Part shown: in pieces, positions 45,867 through 54,551 of the stretch
How positions within the stretch are numbered: the first letter of the stretch is position 1
Layout: every line of letters begins with the position of its first letter
From: an uncultured Clostridia bacterium
GTDB lineage: Bacteria; Bacillota; Clostridia; TANB77; CAG-508
Direction: 5' to 3'
NCBI GenBank assembly: GCA_944388045.1
Contig: CALXHG010000006.1
Coordinates: 40,523 to 104,522 of the forward strand
DNA length: 64,000 bases
Notes under the pieces: generated by a model
Told to the model about the DNA's origin: nothing
Seen by the model: the letters and a program-made list of their open reading frames with translations, nothing else
The model's database searches: none
Translations under genes and position numbers: made by a program

Positions 45867-46303
45867 TTCTTTTTGAATATACCTTTAATTGCTTTAAATA
45901 TTTTTTTCCAAAACCCCTGCTGATTTTCAAATAAAACTAAACTTGTTTCATCTACTTCTTTTTTATTTTTCTCTTTTCTATTTTGAAATATTGTATCTAT
46001 ATCATATTGTTTTCTAATTTCTTCTTCAACTCTTTTAATTTCTTCTTTGTCTTTTAATTGTAATTCTTCTCTCTCTTCTGGATCTGCAAAGAAATCTCTA
46101 TAAATTAATCCTAATATAATAATTGTTTCTTTTTTTAAATCTTTTTCATCAAATGGTTCTTCTAATATGAATCTATAATCTTTTGCTCTATTTTCTTCTA
46201 CCATTTTATTAAATTGAGTAGGTATTTTGCTTGTTAATTCAATTGGTGTAACTTTTAATATTTCATATACCTCTGTCAACGCTTCCTGCATATTCCTTTC
46301 CAT
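45863..46303 (-). CDS. Small charged protein of unknown function
   Basis: About 146 residues. The start is uncertain: a GTG at 46315 abuts AAAGGAT, ATG 46303 is 12 bases from it, and ATG 46291 follows GGAAAGG. The protein is acidic and helical in the middle (EEREELQLKDKEEIKRVEEE) and ends with an amphipathic basic tail, FWKKIFKAIKGIFKKK, suggesting contact with membrane or nucleic acid. It overlaps the end of the upstream gene by about 40 bases. The basic terminal helix recalls, at the other end, that of the protein at 1428. Family not recognised. Confidence 0.55.
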   Translation of the reverse strand: MERNMQEALTEVYEILKVTPIELTSKIPTQFNKMVEENRAKDYRFILEEPFDEKDLKKETIIILGLIYRDFFADPEEREELQLKDKEEIKRVEEEIRKQYDIDTIFQNRKEKNKKEVDETSLVLFENQQGFWKKIFKAIKGIFKKK

Positions 46304-46910
46304 TTGTTTTTTCACATCCTTTCATCTTTTGTTTAAATGTTTCATATATCTTTGCTCTTTCTGATGCGTCTATTATTCTATAACATCCTTGATATATATT
46401 TATCCATTTTTGTGTATTATCTCTAGTATTTGTTAGTGATAAATTTAATTCTAAAAACATTTCTCTTTTATACATGATTGCTCTTCTTTGATTATCCACA
46501 TCTAAAGAATTCATAAATTTCTGTGCTTGAGATTGGCATCTTCTTGCTTTTGAAATTTTTCCGGTTTTTAATGCTTGTGCTTCAGCATCAACAGCACCTC
46601 TATATGCTTCTAATATTTTTGGAAAATCAGTTGTTTTAGTTAATTCACTGCCTTTATTATCATTTCCCATATCATATCTGTCTGATAAATTGGTTTTTAT
46701 TTCTCCAACTAATTTTTGTAGTCCATTTTGCTGTGCTATTGTATCCATATCTCTTTCTAAAATACTTAATGCGTTTTTATCCTCTTGAGATAATTCACCT
46801 ATTTTTAAATAATTATTTATTTTTAATTTTTTCATAACATTTGCAATTTGTTTTACTCTTTTACATGCTTCTTCTTTATTAGTTAATTCATTGATATTCT
46901 CATGTTCCAT
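46263..46910 (-). CDS. Helical protein of unknown function
   Basis: The product has 215 residues, soluble, mostly helical, without signal or membrane segments. Notable stretches are KRVKQIANVMKKLKINNYLK near the start and a central RGAVDAEAQALKTGKISKAR. The downstream gene starts inside its 3' end, so the two are translationally coupled and probably act together. The ATG at 46910 follows AAAGGAGAA. I do not recognise a family. Confidence 0.6.
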   Translation of the reverse strand: MEHENINELTNKEEACKRVKQIANVMKKLKINNYLKIGELSQEDKNALSILERDMDTIAQQNGLQKLVGEIKTNLSDRYDMGNDNKGSELTKTTDFPKILEAYRGAVDAEAQALKTGKISKARRCQSQAQKFMNSLDVDNQRRAIMYKREMFLELNLSLTNTRDNTQKWINIYQGCYRIIDASERAKIYETFKQKMKGCEKTNGKEYAGSVDRGI

Positions 46911-47038
46911 AATATGAGTTCTCCTTTGTTTTTATATACTTCTTAAGTTTCGATATTTTTATACAAATTTATTATAACAAAACAATTTTTTTTTGTAAAT
47001 ATTTTTATATAAATATTTATTAATTTAATAATAATAGA

Positions 47039-48556
47039 CTATTGTATATCCAAAATTTTTAGTCCTTTTATTGCTGGCTCATATAAATTTTTTCCCATGT
47101 AATCAAATCTACTTCCATGGCATGGACAATCCCAAGTTTTATCTGTATTGTTCCAGCTTAGTAAACATCCTAAATGGCTACATATTGGTTTAACTGCATA
47201 AATTTTTCCTGTTATATCTTTATATACACCTACTAATTCATCATCTTTTTCTATTATAGCACCATTATCATTTTCAATTTGCTCTATTCCAAATGGTTCT
47301 ATTCTAAATTTATCAAATACAAGATTGTTTACAGAATTTTGTACCATATTTTTCATTTCCCATCTATTTTTAATTGGTTTTATTCTTTGTGAATTAAAAA
47401 TATCTTCATATTTATTCTCTTTTTCTAATATTTTATCTTTTACAATATTTGCAGCTACATTCGATAAAGTCATTCCCCATTTTTTAAAACCTGTACCAAT
47501 ATAAACATTTTTCATAAATACAGAAAATTCTCCTATATATGGAATTTTGTCTAAACTTATACAATCTCTTGTATTCCATTTAAATAAAACTTTATAATCA
47601 GGGTAATATTTTTTTGCTAATTCTTCTAACTCTCTATATTTTTCATTTGTTTCTATTGCTTCGCCTGTTTTATGTTCTGCTCCTCCTATTAATAATATTT
47701 CTTTATCTTTGTATTTAGTTGTTCTAAAAGAATAATATTGATTATCTGTTCCTATACTCATTCCCTCTGGCAATTTTTTATTTGTTTCTATTGCTATTAA
47801 ATAAGATGTTGATTGGTACATTTTTGCAAAGTAAAAGCCAGGAAAATTAATTATTGGATAATGTGTTGCTATTACAACTTTTTTTGATGTAATATTACCT
47901 TTATTTGTATGAACAATATAGTTTTCATGTGTTTTTTCTACTTCAATTGCTGTAGTATTTTCAAAAATTTCGCAATTATTAGAAACTATTGCTTTACACA
48001 ATCCAATCATATATTTTCTTGCATGAAATTGGGCTTGTTTTTTGAATTTTATTCCTGCTTTTATTTTAAATGGCATATTTTTTATTTCTGTTAAAAATTC
48101 CGCTTCTTTTCCTAAATCATTTACTGCCTTAACTTCTTTTTCTATATTTTGAATTTGGCTTTGTTCTGTAGTATATACATAAGCATCTTTTTCCTCAAAG
48201 TCACATTCTATATTTTCTTCTTCTATAATTTTCTTTATATTACTAATTGCTTCTTCATTTGCTTCAAGATATTTTTGAGCAAAACTTTTTCCATAATCTG
48301 CTATCAAATGGTCATAAAATAAACCATGTTGACTTGTTATTTTTCCTGTTGTATTTCCACTAACTTTTTCTCCTATTTTATCTTTTTCTATTACTACTAC
48401 CTTTTTGCCATTTTTACTTAAATAATATGCTGTTGTTAAACCAAACAAGCCCGCTCCAATAACACATATATCAATTTCTTTATTTTGATTTAATTCATTA
48501 AATGATATATCATCTTTTGTAGTTTCTATCCATAATGAACTCATATTTTTTCTCAT
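47039..48556 (-). CDS. FAD-dependent oxidoreductase with C-terminal Rieske domain
   Basis: The product has 505 residues. Residues ~28-60 form a DadA-type FAD-binding Rossmann fold (DICVIGAGLFGLTTAYYLSK; KVVVIEKD). The C-terminal ~80 residues are a Rieske 2Fe-2S domain: CSHLGC and CPCHGSRFDYMGK give the CxH...CxxH ligands. Proteins of this architecture occur in many Gram-positives as putative amine/amino-acid oxidoreductases; the substrate is unknown. The start is ATG 48556 or the second ATG four codons on. Confidence 0.88.
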   Translation of the reverse strand: MRKNMSSLWIETTKDDISFNELNQNKEIDICVIGAGLFGLTTAYYLSKNGKKVVVIEKDKIGEKVSGNTTGKITSQHGLFYDHLIADYGKSFAQKYLEANEEAISNIKKIIEEENIECDFEEKDAYVYTTEQSQIQNIEKEVKAVNDLGKEAEFLTEIKNMPFKIKAGIKFKKQAQFHARKYMIGLCKAIVSNNCEIFENTTAIEVEKTHENYIVHTNKGNITSKKVVIATHYPIINFPGFYFAKMYQSTSYLIAIETNKKLPEGMSIGTDNQYYSFRTTKYKDKEILLIGGAEHKTGEAIETNEKYRELEELAKKYYPDYKVLFKWNTRDCISLDKIPYIGEFSVFMKNVYIGTGFKKWGMTLSNVAANIVKDKILEKENKYEDIFNSQRIKPIKNRWEMKNMVQNSVNNLVFDKFRIEPFGIEQIENDNGAIIEKDDELVGVYKDITGKIYAVKPICSHLGCLLSWNNTDKTWDCPCHGSRFDYMGKNLYEPAIKGLKILDIQ

Positions 48557-48641
48557 TCCTTGTATATTTTATATTTAGGTTTTTTTACAGGTTTTACCTA
48601 TAAACCATTTTTCTATATTTTAACCACATTTTTCTATTTTA

Positions 48642-48870
48642 TAATTTTAATTAAAAATATTTAAATATTAATATTGAATAAATTTTAAATGTGATTGAAG
48701 ATATTTTAGAATTTGTTTTATGATTTATTGAGGGATGTTCACGGTACTCACGAAGTGAGGGTCTGAGTGAAAGAGGCTCAAGAAATCATATTACAAATTC
48801 TTAAATATTGTATTGAACTGAAAAATTTATAAAATATTAATATTTAAATATCTTTAATTAAAATTATACT
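48642..48870. repeat. Long imperfect palindrome with GC-richer core, family D
   Basis: AT-rich outer arms (TTTTAATTAAAAATATTTAA ... TTAAATATCTTTAATTAAAA) and inner arms (AGAATTTGT...ATGATTT / AAATCATATTACAAATTCT) enclose a core GGATGTTCACGGTACTCACG with AGTGAGGGTCTGAGTGAAAG. It separates two divergent genes. Confidence 0.65.
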
Positions 48871-48963
48871 TATAAATGTTTTTGTATATTTTTAATAAAC
48901 TTATGGAAAAATAATTTTTAAAGTGATATACTAAAAGAAAAATCAATAGAAAGGATGTTGAAA

Positions 48964-50358
48964 ATGGAAGAAAATTTAAAAGAAAAACTTTTTAACAAAA
49001 AAGAATTTGGATGGAAAAATTTAAGTTCAGAAGAAAAAGATGCAATATTTACTTTTTCTAATGGATATATTAATTTTCTAAACAAATCAAAAATAGAAAG
49101 AGAAGCCGTAATTTCTTCAAAAGAAATTGCAGAACAAAATGGTTTTAGAGATATTGCAACATTTGAAAGATTAAATCCTGGAGATAAAGTTTATTTTATT
49201 AATAGAGCAAAAAGTATGTATCTTGCAGTTATTGGAACAGAAAAATTAGAAAATGGTATTAATATTGTAGGTTCACACATAGATTCTCCTAGATTAGATT
49301 TAAAACCAAATCCTCTTTATGAAGACACTGGTTTAGCATATTTTAAAACACATTATTATGGTGGAATTAAAAAATATCAATGGACTACAATTCCATTAAG
49401 TATTCATGGTGTTATTGTAAAACCAAATGGTGAAAAAATTTGTGTTAATATTGGAGAAGATGAAAATGACCCAATATTTGTTATTACAGATTTATTACCA
49501 CATCTTGCACAAGACCAAATGGAGAAAAAATTAAAAAATGGTATTGATGGAGAAGATTTAAATTTACTACTAGGAAGTATTCCTTATGATTCAAAAGATG
49601 CTGAAAGTGTTAAATTAAATATATTAAATATATTAAACCAAAAATATAATATTACAGAAGCAGATTTATTAAGTAGCGAACTTGAGGTTGTACCAGCATT
49701 TAAAGCTCGTTCTTTAGGTTTTGATGGTAGTATGGTTGCTGGTTATGGTCAAGATGATAAAGTTTGTGCATATACTTCTTTATCTGCTATGATGAGTCTA
49801 CAAAATATAAAAACAACTGCTGTTTGCATTTTATCTGACAAAGAAGAAATTGGTAGTATGGGAAATACTGGTATGGAATCACACATGTTTGATTACTTTA
49901 TATCTGAATTACTAAATAAAACTGGTGAAAATAGACCAAATCTTTTAGATAAAGTTTTTTGTTTTTCAAAAATGCTTTCTGCAGATGTTGATGCTGGTTT
50001 TGACCCTCTTTATGCAAGTGTTTCTGATAAAACAAATGCAGGATTTTTGGGAAAAGGTATTAGTTTAAATAAATATACAGGTGCTCGAGGCAAATCTGGA
50101 GCTTCTGATGCAAATGCAGAATATGTTGCTTGGGTTAGAAATGTATTAGAATCACATGATATTCGCTACCAAGTTGCTGAACTTGGAAAAGTTGATATTG
50201 GTGGCGGAGGTACAATTGCCTATATTTTAGCTAATAAAGGTGTAGATGTTATAGATTGTGGTGTTCCAGTACTTTCTATGCATGCTCCTTATGAAGTTAC
50301 AAGTAAATTTGATATATATTCAGCTTATAAAACTTATAAAGCTTTTTGGGAAGCTTAA
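48964..50358 (+). CDS. M18-family aminopeptidase
   Basis: The product has 464 residues. Metal-binding residues of the M18 family are visible: NIVGSHIDSPRLDLKP (His, Asp), SDKEEIGSMGNTGMES (Glu pair), MLSADVDAGFDP (Asp), and the closing CGVPVLSMHAPYEV (His). It forms large zinc oligomers that release N-terminal amino acids from peptides in the cytoplasm. I prefer ATG 48964 because the ATG at 48955 lies inside the ribosome binding site AAAGGATG. A strong terminator follows. Confidence 0.93.
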   Translation: MEENLKEKLFNKKEFGWKNLSSEEKDAIFTFSNGYINFLNKSKIEREAVISSKEIAEQNGFRDIATFERLNPGDKVYFINRAKSMYLAVIGTEKLENGINIVGSHIDSPRLDLKPNPLYEDTGLAYFKTHYYGGIKKYQWTTIPLSIHGVIVKPNGEKICVNIGEDENDPIFVITDLLPHLAQDQMEKKLKNGIDGEDLNLLLGSIPYDSKDAESVKLNILNILNQKYNITEADLLSSELEVVPAFKARSLGFDGSMVAGYGQDDKVCAYTSLSAMMSLQNIKTTAVCILSDKEEIGSMGNTGMESHMFDYFISELLNKTGENRPNLLDKVFCFSKMLSADVDAGFDPLYASVSDKTNAGFLGKGISLNKYTGARGKSGASDANAEYVAWVRNVLESHDIRYQVAELGKVDIGGGGTIAYILANKGVDVIDCGVPVLSMHAPYEVTSKFDIYSAYKTYKAFWEA

Positions 50359-50378
50359 ATTTATCATTATTAAATAGG

Positions 50379-50417
50379 ACGGAGGTTTTGACAATAGTTG
50401 TCAAAATCTCCGCCCTA
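50379..50417. terminator. Bidirectional terminator between M18 peptidase and aspS
   Basis: GGACGGAGGTTTTGACAATAG / TTGTCAAAATCTCCGCCC hairpin, GC-rich at its base, followed by T-rich DNA both ways. The genes converge here. Confidence 0.85.
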
Positions 50418-50429
50418 TTTGATAATCAA

Positions 50430-52172
50430 TTATTTCTTTATTTCAATATGTACATCATCTAATTGTTCTTTTGTAACATGTGATGGTGCTCCCATTAATA
50501 AGTCTCTTGCTTTTTTGTTTTTTGGGAATGCTATTACTTCTCTTATATTAGTTGAGTCTGCAATTAACATTATTAGTCTATCTATTCCTGGAGCTGCTCC
50601 TGCATGTGGAGGTGTTCCATATTGAAATGCATTATATAATGCTCCAAATTTGTTTTTCACATCTTCTTCTGTATAACCTGCTATTTCAAATGCTTTAATC
50701 ATAATTTCTGGGTCATGATTTCTTACTGCTCCAGACATTGCTTCATATCCATTGCATACTAAGTCAAATTGATATGCAAGAATATCTAATGGTTCTTTAT
50801 TTTGTAGTGCTTCTAATCCTCCTTGTGGCATAGAAAATGGATTATGACTAAAATCTATTGTTCCTTCATCTGTTAATTCATACATCGGAAAGTCTACAAT
50901 AAAACAGAATCTGTATACATTTTTTTCTAGTAAATCTAATCTTTTTCCTAGTTCTATTCTTATTAGTCCTGCAATTTTTTGTGCTTTTTTAAATTCATCA
51001 GCAATAAATACTATACTATCTCCCTGTTTTACTCCAAAATCTTTTTCTAGTTTTTCTTTTGCTTCTTCATTAATAAATTTAGCAATTCCTCCTTGTATGC
51101 TTCCATCCTTTTCAAATTTAGTCCAAGCTAACCCTTTAGCTCCAACTTCTTCTGATGTTGCATATTCTGTCATTTTATCAAAGAATTTTCTTCCTTGTTC
51201 TGCTCCATTTGGTATAACAATTGCTTTTACAGTTTTATCTTTAAATGCATTAAAATCTGAATTCTCAAAGATTGTTGTTACATCTTGGATAATTAATGGA
51301 TTTCTTAAATCTGGTTTATCTATACCATATTTCTCCATTGCTTCTCTATATGGAATTCTTACAAATGGTCCTTCATCAACTTTCCAGTTTGTGAATTTTT
51401 TATATGTATATGGTATAACTTCTTCAACTACTTTAAATACATCTTCTTGTGTAGCAAATGCCATTTCAAAATCTAATTGATAAAATTCTCCTGGTGCTCT
51501 ATCTGCACGTGGATCTTCATCTCTAAAACATGGTGCTATTTGATAATACTTATCAAATCCTCCTACCATTAGTAATTGTTTAAATTGTTGAGGAGCTTGT
51601 GGTAATGCATAAAACTCGCCTGGATGAATTCTACTTGGTACTAGGAAGTCTCTTGCTCCTTCTGGTGATGAATTTGCTAAAATTGGTGTTTGTACTTCTG
51701 TAAATCCTAATTCATCCATTTTATCTCTTAATGTTTTTAATATTTTTGAACGAAGTAAAATTGTGTTGTGTAATTTTTCGTTTCTTAAGTCTAAAAACCT
51801 ATATTCTAGTCTTAAATCTTCTCTTACTTCTTGGTCTGTATTTATTTCAAATGGCAAAACATTTTTACATTTTCCTAATATTTCAAATTTATTTGCTATA
51901 ACTTCAATATCTCCTGTTGGCATTTTAGGGTTTTTGTTGCTTCTTTCCACAACTTTACCACATATGTGTATACAGCTTTCTGTTGGAATATTTTTTACTT
52001 CTTCTTGCATTTTTTCATCATCTATTATTATTTGTGTTATTCCAAATTGGTCTCTTAAGTCTATAAAAAACATTCCACCTAAATTACGTTTTTTTTGTAT
52101 CCAACCAGATAATTCTACTTCTTGATTAACATTTTCTATTCTTAATTCCCCTAAATTGTGTGTTCTATACAT
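50430..52172 (-). CDS. aspS: Aspartyl-tRNA synthetase
   Basis: About 580 residues, normal for the bacterial form. The N-terminal OB-fold has VELSGWIQKKRNLGGMFFID. The class II core includes QTPILANSSPEGARDFLVPS, RIHPGEFYALPQAPQQFKQL, and DEDPRADRAPGEFYQLDFEM. A GAD insertion domain follows, and the C-terminus has GAAPGIDRLIMLIA. It charges tRNA-Asp; without knowing residue-level determinants I cannot exclude the non-discriminating form. ATG 52172 is preferred over the TTG four codons upstream. Confidence 0.96.
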   Translation of the reverse strand: MYRTHNLGELRIENVNQEVELSGWIQKKRNLGGMFFIDLRDQFGITQIIIDDEKMQEEVKNIPTESCIHICGKVVERSNKNPKMPTGDIEVIANKFEILGKCKNVLPFEINTDQEVREDLRLEYRFLDLRNEKLHNTILLRSKILKTLRDKMDELGFTEVQTPILANSSPEGARDFLVPSRIHPGEFYALPQAPQQFKQLLMVGGFDKYYQIAPCFRDEDPRADRAPGEFYQLDFEMAFATQEDVFKVVEEVIPYTYKKFTNWKVDEGPFVRIPYREAMEKYGIDKPDLRNPLIIQDVTTIFENSDFNAFKDKTVKAIVIPNGAEQGRKFFDKMTEYATSEEVGAKGLAWTKFEKDGSIQGGIAKFINEEAKEKLEKDFGVKQGDSIVFIADEFKKAQKIAGLIRIELGKRLDLLEKNVYRFCFIVDFPMYELTDEGTIDFSHNPFSMPQGGLEALQNKEPLDILAYQFDLVCNGYEAMSGAVRNHDPEIMIKAFEIAGYTEEDVKNKFGALYNAFQYGTPPHAGAAPGIDRLIMLIADSTNIREVIAFPKNKKARDLLMGAPSHVTKEQLDDVHIEIKK

Positions 52173-52314
52173 CTTAAATTTCAACCCTCTCTCTCATATT
52201 TTTAAGTCTCTTATTATTTTGAAAATCTTTTCTCCATATTTCTAACTTTTGCACAATTATTTTACTACAAATTAATAAAAATATCAAGTTTTCCTTGATA
52301 TTTTCGATTTTTAA

Positions 52315-52377
52315 AGTTACAGTTAAATGATAAATTTGATATATTAATAATAAATAAATTTATCATTTAACTGTAAC
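52315..52377. repeat. AT-rich palindromic repeat, family E, best copy
   Basis: AGTTACAGTTAAATGATAAAT and TTTATCATTTAACTGTAACT arms (near perfect) around TGATATATTAATAATAAATA. No T-tract. Confidence 0.6.
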
Positions 52378-52396
52378 TATTTAACAAATAAAGATA

Positions 52397-52906
52397 TTAA
52401 TTATTATATAATGTTACTTTTGAATCTTCTCCTATAGTAAAAATATAATCAGATTCAACTCTAACTCCTTCTGCATAATAAATACGATGACTTTGTTGAT
52501 TAATAATATATACATCATTAACTTTTTTGGTATCATCTACAGTTTTTATATCAAAAAAACCTTTTCCATAATTTAAAGTAATGCCTCCTATATTATTTAA
52601 ATTAATTATATAATATGCTTCATTGTCATTAGGTTGTTGTTGTCTTTTAAAATTTGGGTTTCCACTATATAAAACCAATTCACCATTGCTTTTTAAAAGT
52701 GGAAGTTCTCCATTTTTTAAATAATATGCTTCTACTTTGCTTGTTAATATTTCTATATCATTTTCTAAATTTTTATATCTTCTTATTTCTATACCATCTT
52801 TAGCATTATAAACTAATGTAGATGTAACTACTCCCATAACTAGTATTGTAATTGTTAAAGCTAATAATGATATTCCTTTTTCAAATTTTAATTTTTTTAT
52901 CTTCAT
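52397..52906 (-). CDS. Type IV pilin-like protein
   Basis: The product has 169 residues. A short basic leader (KIKKLKFEKG) is followed by the prepilin motif G-ISLLALTITILVMGVVTS, with a Gly before the hydrophobic helix; the conserved Glu at +5 is not present (Leu/Ala here). A pseudopilin-like C-terminal domain follows (VEAYYLKNGELPLL). Its N-terminus resembles those of the Big_2 proteins. It lies directly downstream of rseP, 17 bases away, on the same strand. No prepilin peptidase or assembly genes are in the window. Confidence 0.7.
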   Translation of the reverse strand: MKIKKLKFEKGISLLALTITILVMGVVTSTLVYNAKDGIEIRRYKNLENDIEILTSKVEAYYLKNGELPLLKSNGELVLYSGNPNFKRQQQPNDNEAYYIINLNNIGGITLNYGKGFFDIKTVDDTKKVNDVYIINQQSHRIYYAEGVRVESDYIFTIGEDSKVTLYNN

Positions 52907-52923
52907 TTGTAACCTACTTTCTT

Positions 52924-53695
52924 TTATAAAATCCTTATAATATCATTATATGTTACTATTAAAGAAATTGCAAGTAAAATTGAAAATCCTATCATTTGAA
53001 TTTTTGCTTCTGTTTCTAATTTCATTTGTTTTCTTCTTATTACTTCAATTATTAATATCAAAATTTTTCCACCATCTAATGCTGGTATTGGTAATAAATT
53101 TGTTATTCCTAAAGATATTGAAATTACAACCATTAAATATATATAATTTATTAGACCTGTTGTTTCTACTACAATTTCTGATATTCCTACAATTCCTACC
53201 ATTTGGTCTGTAGAAAGACCTCCTGTAAATAGTATTTTTACACTTTCTAATATTGATAATATAAATTCTCCTGTTGCCTTTCCTCCATAAATTATTCTAT
53301 TAAGAAAAGTATCTCTTGTTGGATCTACAAATTGTATTCCTACTGTTGATATTAATATAAAATAAACCAAAATACCAAATAAGATATTTATTATTGGACC
53401 TGCAAATACAATTGCCATTCTTTTCCAAACACTTACTTTTGAAAATGCTCTTTCATCATCAGATTCTTCTTCTTCTCCCTCCATACTACAAAATCCACCT
53501 AGTGGGAAAATTCTTATAGTATATTTGGTTTCCTTTCCTTGCTTTTGCCAAATTATTTTTCCAAATCCGAATAGCAAATTCTTTTACTTTTACTTTACAC
53601 AATTTTGCAACACAAAAATGTCCACCTTCATGTATAAATATTAAAAAGCCTAGCAAAAAAATAATTTTTATTGCATTTATTATAAAATTAATCAA
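52924..53695 (-). CDS. rseP: RseP-type site-2 metalloprotease, with +1 frameshift at CGG
   Basis: The N-terminal part has the HExxH zinc site (FIHEGGHFCVAKLC, His22/Glu23/His26) and proceeds KVKVKEFAI. The zero frame then reads CGG ATT TGG and stops after 69 residues. Skipping the C at 53569 gives EFAI-GFGKIIWQKQGKETKY, exactly the family's EF(S/A)IGFGP-type consensus. It continues through RIFPLGGFCSMEGEEE and LLPIPALDGGKILILI (the third zinc ligand, LDG) to the stop at 52924. The coordinates span 3n+1 bases. At about 256 residues it is short and lacks most of the PDZ domain. It sits next to cdsA, as usual. Confidence 0.87.
53567..53569 (-). other. rseP: +1 frameshift site ATT-C-GGA (CGG codon) in rseP
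   Basis: The zero frame is GCT ATT CGG ATT TGG; the family frame is GCT ATT (C) GGA TTT GGA AAA. The glycine it supplies is strongly conserved in site-2 proteases of this family. Confidence 0.85.
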
Positions 53696-53707
53696 TTTTG
53701 CCTCCTT

Positions 53708-54550
53708 TTAGATAATTGTTAAAAATACATAAGCAAATGGTGATAAAAACATTAAACTATCTATTCTGTCTAACATTCCTCCATGTCCTGGAATTAAATT
53801 ACTATAATCTTTTACATCAACATATCTTTTTATACTTGATGCAGCAAAATCCCCTATCTGTCCTATTATGCTTAATATGACTGTAATTATTGTAATATAT
53901 ATATATGAGTAATTTAAAGAATTTATTTCATTTATAGCAAATGTATAAATTAAAGCAACAATAACTGCTCCTACAACACCTGCAATACATCCTTCTATTG
54001 ATTTTTTAGGACTTACTTTACTAAATTTATGTTTTCCGTATTTTTTGCCTATAAAATAAGCAAATGTGTCTGATGCCCATGCAGAAATGATTGCATACCA
54101 AATTAGCCAAACTCCATTTTCTGCTCCTCTTATTTTTGCCATAAATCCAATACAAGTTACAATATATATAATTCCAAACAAAGTAAAAGAAATGTCTTTA
54201 AAATTGATTTTCATGTTTGTAACAACTATTATTGAAAACAATATGAGTAATATTACAGGTATTATTAATAACATTAAATTTTCTAAAAATAAAACTGGTA
54301 TTTTTTCTGGAATAATATGAATAAATGCAATTGAAATACATGCTAAATATCCAATCCATCTAATAGGTTTTGACTCTTTAGAAACTGCATTAAAATATTC
54401 TTGCATTGAAATACATGCAATAATTGCTAAAAATACATCTACTACATATTTATTTCCAAATGTTAAAAAAATTACAACTAATGGAAGTCCAAGCACAGCT
54501 GAAGTTATTCTTTTTATATCTATTTTTTTCTTATTATTTTCATTTTCCAT
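53708..54550 (-). CDS. cdsA: Phosphatidate cytidylyltransferase
   Basis: About 280 residues, multi-span membrane protein. The CDP-alcohol signature is visible near the C-terminus (GQIGDFAASSIKRYVDVKDY, then LIPGHGGMLDRIDSL). Earlier segments include WASDTFAYFIGKKYGKHKFS and SPKKSIEGCIAG. It makes CDP-diacylglycerol from CTP and phosphatidate. I choose ATG 54550, 8 bases after TTGGAGCG; this start lies just past the uppS stop (TAG 54552-54554). The operon uppS-cdsA-rseP is the standard order, but dxr, often between cdsA and rseP, is absent. Confidence 0.94.
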   Translation of the reverse strand: MENENNKKKIDIKRITSAVLGLPLVVIFLTFGNKYVVDVFLAIIACISMQEYFNAVSKESKPIRWIGYLACISIAFIHIIPEKIPVLFLENLMLLIIPVILLILFSIIVVTNMKINFKDISFTLFGIIYIVTCIGFMAKIRGAENGVWLIWYAIISAWASDTFAYFIGKKYGKHKFSKVSPKKSIEGCIAGVVGAVIVALIYTFAINEINSLNYSYIYITIITVILSIIGQIGDFAASSIKRYVDVKDYSNLIPGHGGMLDRIDSLMFLSPFAYVFLTII

Positions 54551-54551
54551 T

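Noticed and set aside
26583..53695. CGG reassigned to Trp or Gln, as known in some low-GC bacteria
   Set aside because: Any amino acid at CGG leaves the frame unchanged, and all three genes would still end prematurely. The homologous continuation is in +1.
26495..53695. The three frameshifts as independent sequencing errors or pseudogenes
   Set aside because: Not impossible, but none lies in a homopolymer run, and all share NNN-C-GGA at a codon otherwise absent from the AT-rich genes.
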